Shown: positions 18,066 through 26,929 of the stretch, piece by piece
How the letters are laid out: every line of letters begins with the position of its first letter
How positions within the stretch are numbered: the stretch's first letter is position 1
Assembly (NCBI GenBank): GCA_016278325.1
Contig: JADQCB010000004.1
Location: 62,001-126,000 of the forward strand
DNA from: Actibacterium sp.
Lineage (GTDB): Bacteria > Pseudomonadota > Alphaproteobacteria > Rhodobacterales > Rhodobacteraceae
Reading direction: 5' to 3'
Length of the DNA: 64,000 bases
The notes under the pieces: model-generated
Told to the model about the DNA's origin: nothing
Seen by the model: only the letters and a program-made list of their open reading frames with translations
Databases searched by the model: none
Translations under genes and position numbers: made by a program

Positions 18066-18213
18066 TCTGCTATCTGCACCGGGTGCAGCCATTCATGCAG
18101 GGGCAGGACCGGGCGCCCTGGCGGGGTCTCACGGAAGGGCGCGTCGCCGGGTGGCGGCACAGGCGAGCGGGCAAGAATGTCGCAGCTGTATATCTTGCAT
18201 CGGCAACATATGT

Positions 18214-18227
18214 TTGATCCACGTCAA
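18214..18227. promoter_or_regulatory. FNR box upstream of ccoG
   Basis: TTGATCCACGTCAA, TTGAT-N4-GTCAA, one mismatch from the ideal site. Its centre is about 72 bases before the TTG start of ccoG, so activation at low oxygen from about -41 would leave a leader of about 30 bases. Confidence 0.82.
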
Positions 18228-18292
18228 GGCTGCGCCCTTGCCGCTCTGTCACAAGAGGCATGGCCCATGACCCGGATTCCGGAGGGATATAC

Positions 18293-19714
18293 TTGAGCTC
18301 GACCGATTCTCCGCAACAACCGCTCTATTCCGCGCGTGAGCCGATCTTTCCCCGCCGGGTCAGCGGCAAGTTCCGCAACCTGAAATGGTGGCTGATGGCT
18401 GTCACGCTGGGCATCTACTACCTGACGCCCTGGATCCGCTGGGACCGCGGGCCGAACATGCCCGACCAGGCGGTGCTGGTGGATCTGGCCAACCGGCGCT
18501 TCTTCTTCTTCTGGATCGAGATCTGGCCGCATGAATTCTATTTCGTGGCCGGGCTTCTGATCATGGCGGGGCTGGGGCTGTTCCTGTTCACCTCGGCGCT
18601 GGGGCGGGTCTGGTGCGGCTATGCCTGTCCACAGACGGTCTGGACCGACCTGTTCATCCTGGTCGAACGCTGGGTCGAGGGCGACCGCAACAAGCGGGTC
18701 AGGCTGTGGAACGCGAAATGGGACGCGCGCAAGATCCGGCTCCGGCTGATCAAGTGGACATTGTGGCTGCTGATCGCGGTGGCGACCGGCGGGGCCTGGG
18801 TGTTCTACTTCACCGATGCACCGACCTTGCTGATGAATCTCGTCAGCTTCGACGCGCCACCGGTGGCCTATGCCACGATCCTCGTGCTGACCGCGACGAC
18901 CTTCGTGTTCGGCGGCTTCATGCGCGAACAGATCTGCATCTACATGTGCCCCTGGCCGCGCATCCAGGCGGCGATGATGGACGAAGACACGCTGACCGTG
19001 GCCTATCGCGAATGGCGGGGCGAGCCGCGCGGCCGCGGCCGGGATCGCGACGGGCTGGGCGATTGCATCGACTGCAACGCCTGCGTGAATGTCTGCCCGA
19101 TGGGCATCGACATCCGCGACGGGCAGCAGCTTGCCTGCATCACCTGTGCGCTGTGCATCGACGCCTGCGACGACGTGATGGAGAAGATCGGCAAGCCGCG
19201 CGGCCTGATCGACTATATGGCCCTGACCGACGAGACGCGCGAACGCGCCGGAAACCCACCCAAGCCGGTCTGGAAACATGTGTTCCGCCCGCGCACCATT
19301 CTCTATACCACGCTCTGGGCGGCGATCGGCGTCGGCCTTCTGGTCGCGCTGTTCATCCGACCCGAGATCGACATGACCATTTCGCCGGCGCGCAACCCGA
19401 CCTATGTGCTGCTGGCCGACGGGTCGGTGCGCAATACCTACGAGGTGCGGCTGCGCAACAAGCAGGGCGAGGCACGGCCCTTCCGGATCTCGTTGTCGGG
19501 CACGCCGGCCATGCGCCTGGAGCTGGAGGGGACGCCCTATGCAACCGTCGAGGTGCCGGCCGACAGCACGAAATTGCAGCGCGTCTATGTCATCGCCGCG
19601 GCCGGATCGCCGGCCGCCAGCGCCGAGCGAACCGAGATCCGGCTGTGGGTCGAGGACACGATCAGCGGCGATCGCAGCTATGGCGACACGGTGTTCAACG
19701 GAAAGGAAAACTGA
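18293..19714 (+). CDS. ccoG: cbb3 oxidase assembly ferredoxin-type membrane protein CcoG (RdxA/FixG)
   Basis: A 473-residue polytopic membrane protein needed for cbb3 maturation, acting in copper (cupric) reduction. Several helices (for example FYFVAGLLIMAGLGLFLFTS) surround CGYACPQTVW, and CIYMCPWPR follows. The ferredoxin-like clusters are CIDCNACVNVCP and CITCALCIDACD, and the C-terminus is a periplasmic Ig-like domain. The frame has an ATG at 18260, but its purine run is only one base away. TTG 18293 has GGAGGG 6 bases upstream and gives the family N-terminus MSSTDSPQQPLYSAREPIFP. First gene of ccoGHIS behind an FNR box. Confidence 0.94.
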   Translation: MSSTDSPQQPLYSAREPIFPRRVSGKFRNLKWWLMAVTLGIYYLTPWIRWDRGPNMPDQAVLVDLANRRFFFFWIEIWPHEFYFVAGLLIMAGLGLFLFTSALGRVWCGYACPQTVWTDLFILVERWVEGDRNKRVRLWNAKWDARKIRLRLIKWTLWLLIAVATGGAWVFYFTDAPTLLMNLVSFDAPPVAYATILVLTATTFVFGGFMREQICIYMCPWPRIQAAMMDEDTLTVAYREWRGEPRGRGRDRDGLGDCIDCNACVNVCPMGIDIRDGQQLACITCALCIDACDDVMEKIGKPRGLIDYMALTDETRERAGNPPKPVWKHVFRPRTILYTTLWAAIGVGLLVALFIRPEIDMTISPARNPTYVLLADGSVRNTYEVRLRNKQGEARPFRISLSGTPAMRLELEGTPYATVEVPADSTKLQRVYVIAAAGSPAASAERTEIRLWVEDTISGDRSYGDTVFNGKEN

Positions 19715-19715
19715 G

Positions 19716-20174
19716 ATGGCGGAAAAGGAACTGACGGGCCGCAAGGTTCTGGCGATCACCGTTTCCGCCTTTGCCGTGATTATCGGCGTCAACCTGGTGA
19801 TGGCCTTTAAGGCGATCAGCACCTTTCCGGGGCTCGAGGTGCGCAACGGCTATGTCGCCAGCCAGACGTTCAACGACAGGCTCAAGGCGCAGCAGGCGCT
19901 TGGCTGGATGGTGCATACCGGATACGCGGACGGAGAGCTGACATTGACCTTCCGGAGCCGCGACGGTGCGCGGGTCGTGCCGCGCGATCTTTCGGTCCTG
20001 ATCGGCCGGACGACGGAATCGAACGACGATATCCGCCCCGATTTCACCGGGCAGGCCGGCCGATACGCCGCGCGCGTTTCGCTGGATCGCGGCAAATGGA
20101 TGATGCTGGTTCAGGCGACGGCCGCGGATGGCACCGATTTCCGCCAGCGGCTGGATCTGTTCGTGAAGGGCTAG
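19716..20174 (+). CDS. ccoH: cbb3 oxidase assembly protein FixH/CcoH
   Basis: A 152-residue protein with one N-terminal transmembrane helix (about 8-30, GRKVLAITVSAFAVIIGVNLVMAF) and a periplasmic FixH domain containing GLEVRNGYVASQTFN. It binds late assembly intermediates of cbb3 oxidase. It starts one base after the ccoG stop behind GGAAAGGA and is 3 bases from ccoI. Confidence 0.94.
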   Translation: MAEKELTGRKVLAITVSAFAVIIGVNLVMAFKAISTFPGLEVRNGYVASQTFNDRLKAQQALGWMVHTGYADGELTLTFRSRDGARVVPRDLSVLIGRTTESNDDIRPDFTGQAGRYAARVSLDRGKWMMLVQATAADGTDFRQRLDLFVKG

Positions 20175-20177
20175 GCG

Positions 20178-22367
20178 ATGACCGCGACGGATCCGCCCCG
20201 GATTTCCGCCTGCGCCGCCTGTTCCGCCGCGCCGCTGGCCGAGCGGACGGCCGGCCGCGCGGCGCGCGATGACGCAGAGATCCTGCTTTCCCTGCCGACG
20301 ATTCATTGCGCCGGCTGCATCTCGACCGTCGAGCGGGGGCTCAGCGCCACGCCCGGCGCGCGCGCGGCGCGCGTGAACCTGACGCTCAAGCGGGCCAGCG
20401 TCACCACCGATCCCGGCGTGAGCGCGGCGGATCTGATCGGCGTGCTGGATCGCCTGGGCTATGAGGCGCATGAGCTGGACCCCGGCATGCTGTCGGGCAG
20501 CGCGGCCGACCGGGCCGGCCGCGACATCCTGATGCGCCTGGCCGTGGCCGGCTTCGCGATGATGAACGTCATGCTGCTGTCGGTCGCAATCTGGTCCGGC
20601 GCGACGGATGCGACGCGCGACCTGTTTCACTGGATCTCGGCGGCGATCGCACTGCCCGCGATCGCCTTTTCGGGCCAGCCCTTCTTTCGCAATGCATGGT
20701 CGGCCTTGTCGGTCCGTCGGCTGAACATGGACGTGCCGATTTCCCTGGCGATCACGCTGGCCGCCGGCATGTCGCTTTACGAGACCATGCTTTCGGGCCG
20801 GCACGCCTATTTCGATGCGGCGCTGTCGCTGACCTTCTTCCTGCTTGCGGGGCGGTATCTGGATCACCGGACCCGCGCCGTGGCGCGCTCGGCGGCCGAG
20901 GAACTGGCCGCGCTGGAGGTGCCCCGCGCGCTGCGGCTGCGCGACGGGATCGAGGAAACCGTCCCCATCGCCGATCTGGCGGCCGGCGATATCGTGCGGG
21001 TCAAGCCCGGCGCGCGGTTGCCCGTCGATGGGGTGGTCGTGGCCGGGCAGTCCGAGATCGACCGCTCGCTGCTGACCGGGGAAACGCTGCCGGTCCATGC
21101 CGGGCAGGGCGCGGAACTGAGCGCGGGCGAGATGAACCTGACCGGGCCGCTGGATGTGCGCGTCGCAGCGGCGGGTGAGGACAGCTCGCTGCATCGCATG
21201 GCCGAACTGGTGGCGGTCGCGGAAAGCGCGCGCAACCGTTACACGTCCCTGGCCGACCGGGCGGCGCGGATCTATGCCCCCGGCGTGCACCTGCTGGCGC
21301 TGGCGGCGTTTCTCGGCTGGCTGGCCGCGACCGGCGGCGATGTGCGGCTGGCGCTGAATATCGCCGTCGCGGTGCTGATCATCACCTGCCCCTGCGCCCT
21401 TGGCCTGGCCGTGCCCGCCGTTACCACGGCCGCGTCCGGGCGGCTGTTCCGGCGCGGCCTGCTGATCAAGGATGGCACCGCGCTGGAGCGTCTGGCCGAG
21501 GTCGATACGGTGGTCTTCGACAAGACCGGGACGCTGACGCTGGGCACGCCCGAGGTCACGAACCTGGGCGAGCATCCCCGGCGCGCGGTCGCGGTCGCGC
21601 TGGCGCTGGCCGAACAATCGGCGCATCCGCTGGCCAACGCGCTGGCCGACTCCGCGCGCAGGGCCGGGGTGGAGCCCGCCCCGCTGGCCGACGTGACCGA
21701 GGTGCCGGGCCATGGCGTCGAGGGGCGCTGGGGCGAGATGCCGGTGCGCTTTGGCCGCGCCGCCTGGGTGGGGGCCGCGCCCGGCCAGAGCACCGCCGCA
21801 TGGCTGCGCCTCGGCGACGCGGCGCCGCTGGCCTTCACCTTTGCCGACCGGCCGCGTCCCGGCGCGGCGGCGGCGATTGCCGCGCTCAGGGCGCAGGGCC
21901 TGGCGGTGCGGCTGATCTCGGGCGATACGGCCGGGCCGGTCACCCAGCTGGCCCGACGCCTGCAAATCGACGATTGGACCGCCGCCGCGCTGCCCGAGGA
22001 AAAGGCCGCCCTGGTGCAGCGGCTGACCGCAGAGGGGCACAAGGTGTTGATGGTCGGCGACGGGCTGAACGACACCGCCGCCCTGGCCGCGGCGCATGTC
22101 TCGGTCTCGCCGGCCACGGCACTGGATGCGGCGCGTGTCGCCTCGGATATCGTCTTGCTGGGGGCGGATCTGGCGCCCCTGGGCGGGGCATTGGTGACGG
22201 CGCGCAGGGCGACCCGGCGGATCCGCGAGAATTTCGCCATCGCCGCCGGCTACAACCTGGTCGCGGTGCCGATCGCGCTGGCGGGTTTTGCCACGCCGCT
22301 GGCCGCGGCGCTGGCGATGTCGGCCTCGTCGATCACGGTATCGCTGAACGCGCTGCGGCTGAGGTGA
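20178..22367 (+). CDS. ccoI: P1B-type copper-translocating ATPase for cbb3 oxidase assembly
   Basis: A 729-residue membrane ATPase of the FixI/CopA2 type that exports copper toward CuB insertion. An unusual N-terminal CAAC pair (12-15) precedes the heavy-metal domain with C44 and C47 (HCAGC). The transport motif is CPC (404-406), the phosphorylation site DKTGT starts at D448, and the hinge is GDGLNDTAAL. HPLANAL is the nucleotide-domain HP motif. It lies 3 bases after ccoH and 4 bases before ccoS. Confidence 0.96.
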   Translation: MTATDPPRISACAACSAAPLAERTAGRAARDDAEILLSLPTIHCAGCISTVERGLSATPGARAARVNLTLKRASVTTDPGVSAADLIGVLDRLGYEAHELDPGMLSGSAADRAGRDILMRLAVAGFAMMNVMLLSVAIWSGATDATRDLFHWISAAIALPAIAFSGQPFFRNAWSALSVRRLNMDVPISLAITLAAGMSLYETMLSGRHAYFDAALSLTFFLLAGRYLDHRTRAVARSAAEELAALEVPRALRLRDGIEETVPIADLAAGDIVRVKPGARLPVDGVVVAGQSEIDRSLLTGETLPVHAGQGAELSAGEMNLTGPLDVRVAAAGEDSSLHRMAELVAVAESARNRYTSLADRAARIYAPGVHLLALAAFLGWLAATGGDVRLALNIAVAVLIITCPCALGLAVPAVTTAASGRLFRRGLLIKDGTALERLAEVDTVVFDKTGTLTLGTPEVTNLGEHPRRAVAVALALAEQSAHPLANALADSARRAGVEPAPLADVTEVPGHGVEGRWGEMPVRFGRAAWVGAAPGQSTAAWLRLGDAAPLAFTFADRPRPGAAAAIAALRAQGLAVRLISGDTAGPVTQLARRLQIDDWTAAALPEEKAALVQRLTAEGHKVLMVGDGLNDTAALAAAHVSVSPATALDAARVASDIVLLGADLAPLGGALVTARRATRRIRENFAIAAGYNLVAVPIALAGFATPLAAALAMSASSITVSLNALRLR

Positions 22368-22371
22368 CGCG

Positions 22372-22530
22372 ATGGCGATGCTGGTCTATCTCATCCCGAT
22401 CTCGCTGTTTCTGGGCGGCGCAGGGCTGGCGGCCTTCTTCTGGGCCCTGCGCAGCAAGCAGTTCGACGACCCCGAGGGCGATAGCCGTCGTATCCTCAAC
22501 GACGACTGGGACGAGTACCCCAAACCCTGA
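22372..22530 (+). CDS. ccoS: cbb3 oxidase maturation small membrane protein CcoS
   Basis: A 52-residue protein. One helix (about 3-27, MLVYLIPISLFLGGAGLAAFFWAL) is followed by RSKQFDDPEGDSRRIL and an acidic tail ending WDEYPKP. The SxQ(F/Y)DDxxG segment after the helix is the CcoS signature. CcoS is required for haem and copper cofactors to be present in CcoN. It is the last gene of ccoGHIS and is easily missed because it is short. Confidence 0.93.
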   Translation: MAMLVYLIPISLFLGGAGLAAFFWALRSKQFDDPEGDSRRILNDDWDEYPKP

Positions 22531-22652
22531 TGCCCTTCCTGCCACCGTGGCGTGAAACGCGCCACGGGCTTTCGGTTTCCGCACAAGGCTATATTCTGTC
22601 GCGGAGCAATGCGGCGGGGCGAACCCGCCCGGCACGACAGGAGGATTCCGGC

Positions 22653-24221
22653 ATGACGCTTTTTCAAAGCCCGATGGGCGCGCTCGCCCCCCGCGATCAG
22701 AGCATCACAGAGCGATTGTTCGAGGGGCTGGCCCGGCGTCCCGACCAGATCGTGCTTGTCGATGGTCCCAGCGGGCGCGGCATGACCGCGGGCGCATTGA
22801 TCGACATGATCCGCGCACTGGCCGGCGGCCTGGTCGAACAGGGCCGCGGAAACGGCCATGTCGTCGCCCTGATGGCCCCCAATATCCCGGAATTCGCGGC
22901 CGTGTTCCACGGCGTGGCCTATGCCGGCGGGACGGTCACCACGCTCAACCCCACCTATACCGCGCATGAGGCGCGCCACCAGCTGATCGATTCCGGTGCG
23001 AGCACGCTGATCACCGTGCCCGCCTTCCTGGACACCGCGCGCGATGCAATCGAAGGGACAGGGATCACCGAGGTCCATGTGATCGGATCGGACGACGACG
23101 CGGCGGGTGCGGCCCCTCTGTCGGCGCTGATGGGCGCGCCGGCGGCCCGCCAGGCGCCGGTCGATCTGGACGCGCATGTCGTGGTCCTGCCCTATTCCTC
23201 GGGCACGACGGGACTGCCCAAGGGGGTGATGCTGACCCACCGGAACCTGGTGACCAATGTCGACCAGGTTCTGGCGATGATCGAGATCGAACCGGGCGAG
23301 ATGACGACCGCCTTCCTGCCGTTCTTTCACATCTACGGGATGACGGTGATGATGAATGCGTTCCTCGCGGGGGGCGGCGGCCTGGTGACGATGCCGCGCT
23401 TCGATCTGGAAAGCTTCCTGCAACTGGCCCAGAATCACCGGGTGAGGCAGGTCTACCTGGCGCCGCCGGTGGCGCTGGCACTGGCCAAGCACCCGGTTGT
23501 CGATGAATACGACCTGTCGGCGCTGGAATACCTCGTCTCGGGCGCGGCGCCGCTGGGCTCGGACGTGGCCGAGGCGGTGGGTCGGCGGCTCGGCTGCGTC
23601 GCGGTCCAGGCTTACGGGATGACCGAACTCAGCCCGGTCACGCATATCACGCCCAGATCGGCGCCGCGGCCGGGGGCGGTGGGCCTGACCGTGCCCGGGG
23701 CGCAATGCCGCATCGTCGATTTCGAAACCGGCCGCGACCTTGGCCCGAATGAAGAGGGAGAACTGTGGATCCGCAGCCCGCAGGTGATGAAAGGCTATCT
23801 CAACAACGCCTCGGCCACGACCCGCACCATCGTCGAGGACGGCTGGCTGCGCACGGGCGATCTGGCCTGTTTCGACGCGGACGGGTATTGCTTCATCCGA
23901 GACCGGGTCAAGGAACTGATCAAGGTCAGCGGGTTCCAGGTCGCCCCGGCGGAGTTGGAGGCCGAGCTGCTGAGCCACCCGCAGGTGATCGACGCCGCCG
24001 CGATCGGTGTGCCCGACGCGGCGAAGGGCGAAGTGCCCGTTGTCTTCGTGGTGATGTCTCCGGATGGCGGATCGCCCGAGGAAATCATGGATTACCTCAA
24101 GGTGCGGCTGTCACATTACAAGCACCCGCGCGAGGTGGTCGTCGTTGAGACGATACCGAAATCGGCCTCGGGCAAGATCCTGCGGCGGCAGCTGCGCGAT
24201 GCCCATGACAGCGTGGCGTGA
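22653..24221 (+). CDS. acyl-CoA synthetase / 4-coumarate-CoA ligase-like adenylate-forming enzyme
   Basis: A 522-residue ANL-superfamily ligase that activates a carboxylic acid with ATP and transfers it to CoA. The P-loop motif is YSSGTTGLPKGVML; later motifs are QAYGMTELSP, GWLRTGDLACFDADGYCFIRDRVKELIKVSGFQVAP, and the C-terminal lysine in PKSASGKILRR. The pattern is closest to plant 4CL-like and medium-chain ligases. A GGAGG site lies 7 bases before ATG 22653, although the frame opens earlier. No pathway partners lie beside it, so the acid substrate is unknown. Confidence 0.85.
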   Translation: MTLFQSPMGALAPRDQSITERLFEGLARRPDQIVLVDGPSGRGMTAGALIDMIRALAGGLVEQGRGNGHVVALMAPNIPEFAAVFHGVAYAGGTVTTLNPTYTAHEARHQLIDSGASTLITVPAFLDTARDAIEGTGITEVHVIGSDDDAAGAAPLSALMGAPAARQAPVDLDAHVVVLPYSSGTTGLPKGVMLTHRNLVTNVDQVLAMIEIEPGEMTTAFLPFFHIYGMTVMMNAFLAGGGGLVTMPRFDLESFLQLAQNHRVRQVYLAPPVALALAKHPVVDEYDLSALEYLVSGAAPLGSDVAEAVGRRLGCVAVQAYGMTELSPVTHITPRSAPRPGAVGLTVPGAQCRIVDFETGRDLGPNEEGELWIRSPQVMKGYLNNASATTRTIVEDGWLRTGDLACFDADGYCFIRDRVKELIKVSGFQVAPAELEAELLSHPQVIDAAAIGVPDAAKGEVPVVFVVMSPDGGSPEEIMDYLKVRLSHYKHPREVVVVETIPKSASGKILRRQLRDAHDSVA

Positions 24222-24305
24222 CTTCGGCGCTGTCGGGGCCTTTCCGCGCCTTCGGCGCGGGGTTTTGCTGCTGGGATGAGGGGGCGCTGCCCCCTCAGAC
24301 ACCCC

Positions 24306-24323
24306 CGGAGTATTTCATCCGAG
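24306..24323. repeat. dispersed intergenic motif, copy 1
   Basis: CGGAGTATTTCATCCGAG lies between the ligase and tlpA-like genes, just after a GGGGGCGCTGCCCCC dyad. A 16-of-18 match occurs at 43299-43316. Similar motifs are common between genes in Rhodobacteraceae genomes. Confidence 0.5.
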
Positions 24324-24386
24324 GTGAAACAGGGATCGGCGGTGGTTTAAAACTGCCCGAATGTGCCCGCCGCGACAGATGCGGTT

Positions 24387-24953
24387 TCACGATCCGCTTT
24401 CGTCTTTCAGGGCCGCGACGATCGCGCGGGCGCTTTCGCCGTTCCAATCGGCATCGCCTTGCAGCCGGGCGATCTCCTGACCGTCGCGGTTCAGGATCAC
24501 CGTGATCGGCAGGCCCAGCACCGCCATTTTCCGGGCCAGGGCCTGTTTCGGATCGCGCAGCGCGTGAACATGCGTGACCCCGGTTTCGCTGAAGAAGCGC
24601 CGGATCGCGGGCACCGGATTGCGCCCCACGGCGACGGTGACCACGTCGAAACGGTCATCGCCGAAATCGGCCTGAAGCGCGTCGAGCATCGGCATTTCCT
24701 TGCGGCAGGGTGCGCACCAGGTGGCCCAGAAATTGACAAGGACGATTTGCCCGGAAAAGTCGGACAGGCGGCGTTCGGCGCCCTCCAGGTCGGTCAGTGG
24801 CATCTCTGCCGGCACCGCTTGCGGCGCATCGTGGAAATTGAGCTTCAGCATCGAGCCTTCGCGCAGCGATTCGAGCGCGCCGGTGTCGGCCGCGGCGCCG
24901 TTTGCGCCGAGCGCGAGAGCGGTGTAGAGGATGACGAGACGAAACCAGCGCAT
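24387..24953 (-). CDS. tlpA: TlpA-like periplasmic thiol:disulfide oxidoreductase
   Basis: A 188-residue exported thioredoxin-fold protein. The signal segment is [22 protein letters not shown], and the redox site is WCAPC (C80, C83) in [17 protein letters not shown]. Proteins of this type reduce cytochrome c haem-site cysteines or copper-site proteins. The cis-proline segment follows in [14 protein letters not shown]. The frame opens at 24983, but ATG 24953 has GGGAGGGA 5 bases upstream and gives a clean signal peptide. It diverges from argH with only 23 bp between starts, so the promoters must overlap. Confidence 0.9.
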   Translation of the reverse strand: MRWFRLVILYTALALGANGAAADTGALESLREGSMLKLNFHDAPQAVPAEMPLTDLEGAERRLSDFSGQIVLVNFWATWCAPCRKEMPMLDALQADFGDDRFDVVTVAVGRNPVPAIRRFFSETGVTHVHALRDPKQALARKMAVLGLPITVILNRDGQEIARLQGDADWNGESARAIVAALKDESGS

Positions 24954-24976
24954 GCTTTCCCTCCCAGGGGTATCCG

Positions 24977-26368
24977 ATGACAAAAGACAGCTCGAACGCC
25001 ATGTGGGGCGGTCGCTTTGCGGCCGGTCCCGACGCGATCATGGAGGCGATAAACGCCTCGATCGGTTTCGACCGGCGGCTTGCGGATCAGGATATCCGCG
25101 GCTCCCGCGCCCATGCGGCGATGCTTGGCCGGACAGGTATCGTAAGTGGTAGCGATGCCGAGGCGATCCGGGAAGGGTTGCTCACGGTCTTGTCAGAAAT
25201 CGAGGCCGGGGAATTCGCGTTTTCGTCCGCGCTGGAAGACATCCACATGAATGTCGAGGCGCGGCTGGGTCAGATCATCGGCGCCCCGGCCGGCCGGCTG
25301 CATACGGCGCGGTCGCGAAATGACCAGGTGGCGACGGATTTCAAGCTGTGGGTCCGCGATCAGATCGACGCGGCGACGGCCGGGTTGGAGACGCTGATCG
25401 GCGCGTTGCTGACCCAGGCCGAGGCGGGTGCCGACTGGGTGATGCCGGGCTTTACCCACCTTCAGACGGCGCAGCCGGTGACATGGGGGCATCACATGAT
25501 GGCCTATGTCGAGATGCTGGGCCGCGACCTGTCGCGCTTTGGCGATGCGCGCGCGCGGATGAACGAATGCCCCCTTGGCGCCGCGGCGCTGGCGGGAACG
25601 AGCTTTCCCATCGACCGTGACATGACCGCCGCGGAACTGGGGTTCGATCGCCCGGCGGCGAATTCGCTGGACGCGGTCAGCGACCGCGATTTCGCGCTGG
25701 AGTTTCTTTCGGCCGCGTCGATCTGCGCGATGCACCTGTCGCGGTTGGCCGAAGAGCTTGTGATCTGGTCCTCGGCGCAATTCCGCTTTGTCACGCTTTC
25801 CGATCGTTTCTCGACCGGGTCCTCGATCATGCCGCAGAAGAAGAATCCCGACGCTGCCGAGTTGATCCGGGCAAAGATCGGCCGCATTTTCGGGGCGAAT
25901 GTTGCGCTGATGATGGTGATGAAGGGGCTGCCTCTGGCCTATTCCAAGGACATGCAGGAGGACAAGGAGCAGGTCTTCGACGCCGCCGACAACCTGATGC
26001 TGGCCCTTGCCGCGATGGCGGGGATGGTCCGCGACATGAGCGCCAATCGCGATGCATTGGAGGCCGCGGCGGCCAGCGGCTTTTCGACCGCGACCGACCT
26101 GGCGGACTGGCTGGTGCGGGTACTGGACATGCCGTTCCGCGAGGCGCATCACGTCACCGGAAAGCTGGTGGCGCTGGCAGAGCAGCGGGGCTGCGACCTG
26201 CCGGATCTCGCGCTGGAAGACATGCAATCGGTGCATGGCGCGATCAGCGAAAGCGTGTTCGACGTTCTGGGGGTGGCCAATTCGGTTGCCAGCCGGACCA
26301 GCTATGGCGGCACGGCGCCCGAGCAGGTGCGCAGCCAGATTGCCCGCTGGAAAGAGAGGCTGGGATGA
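24977..26368 (+). CDS. argH: argininosuccinate lyase
   Basis: The enzyme splits argininosuccinate into arginine and fumarate, the last step of arginine synthesis. At 463 residues it has the family length. The fumarase-superfamily signature [12 protein letters not shown] is present, along with the catalytic His in [10 protein letters not shown] and the [13 protein letters not shown] segment. The ATG is preceded by AGGGG. It overlaps a short lipoprotein gene by 4 bp at the 3' end. Confidence 0.97.
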   Translation: MTKDSSNAMWGGRFAAGPDAIMEAINASIGFDRRLADQDIRGSRAHAAMLGRTGIVSGSDAEAIREGLLTVLSEIEAGEFAFSSALEDIHMNVEARLGQIIGAPAGRLHTARSRNDQVATDFKLWVRDQIDAATAGLETLIGALLTQAEAGADWVMPGFTHLQTAQPVTWGHHMMAYVEMLGRDLSRFGDARARMNECPLGAAALAGTSFPIDRDMTAAELGFDRPAANSLDAVSDRDFALEFLSAASICAMHLSRLAEELVIWSSAQFRFVTLSDRFSTGSSIMPQKKNPDAAELIRAKIGRIFGANVALMMVMKGLPLAYSKDMQEDKEQVFDAADNLMLALAAMAGMVRDMSANRDALEAAAASGFSTATDLADWLVRVLDMPFREAHHVTGKLVALAEQRGCDLPDLALEDMQSVHGAISESVFDVLGVANSVASRTSYGGTAPEQVRSQIARWKERLG

Positions 26369-26499
26369 AAATTCTGTTTTTTCTGGCGGCCCTTTCGCTG
26401 GCCGCCTGCGGCGCCGATGGCCCGCCCGAGACGCCCGGGGTGCGAACCGGCATCAGCGTCAGCGGCACCGCCGAGATCGGCGTCAGCGGAACGAAGTGA
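26365..26499 (+). CDS. small lipoprotein
   Basis: A 44-residue protein. A signal peptide with lipobox LAAC (Cys15) is followed by a short polar tail [29 protein letters not shown] containing the near-repeat [13 protein letters not shown]. Lipidation at Cys15 would anchor it in the cell envelope. ATG overlaps the argH stop (ATGA) and its own TGA overlaps the next ATG, so it is coupled on both sides. Similar tiny lipoproteins often follow argH in Rhodobacteraceae. Function unknown. Confidence 0.8.
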   Translation: MKILFFLAALSLAACGADGPPETPGVRTGISVSGTAEIGVSGTK

Positions 26500-26816
26500 T
26501 GTCGCCGCTGCGGATGGCATATCTTGCGCTGGCGGTCTGGGGCGCGGTGCATCCGATGGCCTATTTCATTGCCTGGTTTCGCGCGCATGGCGTCGACCCG
26601 GCCGGGCTGATCGCGGCCTGGCACGCCAACGCGGCGACCTCGGGCCTGACCTGGGATCTGACAATCGCGGCGGTGGCGCTGAGCGTCTGGGTGATCGCCG
26701 AGACGGCGGTGCGCAGGAACTGGGTGGCGCTGTTGGCGATACCGGCCAGCTTCCTGATCGGCCTGTCCTGCGGGCTGCCGCTTTACCTGTTCCTGCGGTC
26801 GCGGCCGATCGACTGA
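26499..26816 (+). CDS. DUF2834-type small integral membrane protein
   Basis: A 105-residue protein with about three hydrophobic segments (roughly 6-26, 47-69 and 76-98) separated by short charged loops. The pattern MAYLALAVWGAVHPMAYFIAWF matches the DUF2834 family. The start shares one base with the lipoprotein stop, though ATG 26514 is also possible. It is probably co-transcribed with argH. Function unknown. Confidence 0.72.
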   Translation: MSPLRMAYLALAVWGAVHPMAYFIAWFRAHGVDPAGLIAAWHANAATSGLTWDLTIAAVALSVWVIAETAVRRNWVALLAIPASFLIGLSCGLPLYLFLRSRPID

Positions 26817-26860
26817 GTGCAACTTCCCCTGGCTGGATGCGGTTCCCGTGTCTTTCCCGA

Positions 26861-26878
26861 TTGGCCAAAAATTGGCCA
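26861..26878. other. tandem TTGGCCA dyads upstream of the ATP-grasp gene
   Basis: TTGGCCA occurs at 26861-26867 and 26872-26878, 11 bp apart (one helical turn), and each contains the palindrome TGGCCA. CATAAT overlaps the second copy and could be a -10 element. Possible regulator site for the gene starting at 26930. Confidence 0.35.
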
Positions 26879-26929
26879 TAATGGCGCGTTATCGGCTGCA
26901 TTGTGCAAATTTTTCAGGGTGGAGCAGGA

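Larger units (their letters stand above)
17965..18292. other. 328 bp non-coding gap between ccoP and ccoG
   Basis: Short frames here have no family resemblance or supported starts. The gap holds a long GC hairpin (18021-18065) and, 150 bases later, an FNR box and the ccoG leader with a GGAGGG ribosome site at 18281-18286. It therefore separates ccoNOQP and ccoGHIS into two transcription units. Confidence 0.6.

Noticed and set aside
18052-18296. Several 70-80 codon frames between ccoP and ccoG
   Set aside because: They overlap the GC hairpin, FNR box and ccoG leader, lack ribosome sites and have no family resemblance.
19695-22097. 800-codon minus frame across ccoH and ccoI
   Set aside because: Shadow of ccoI codon bias; no recognisable domain and the opposite strand is fully explained.
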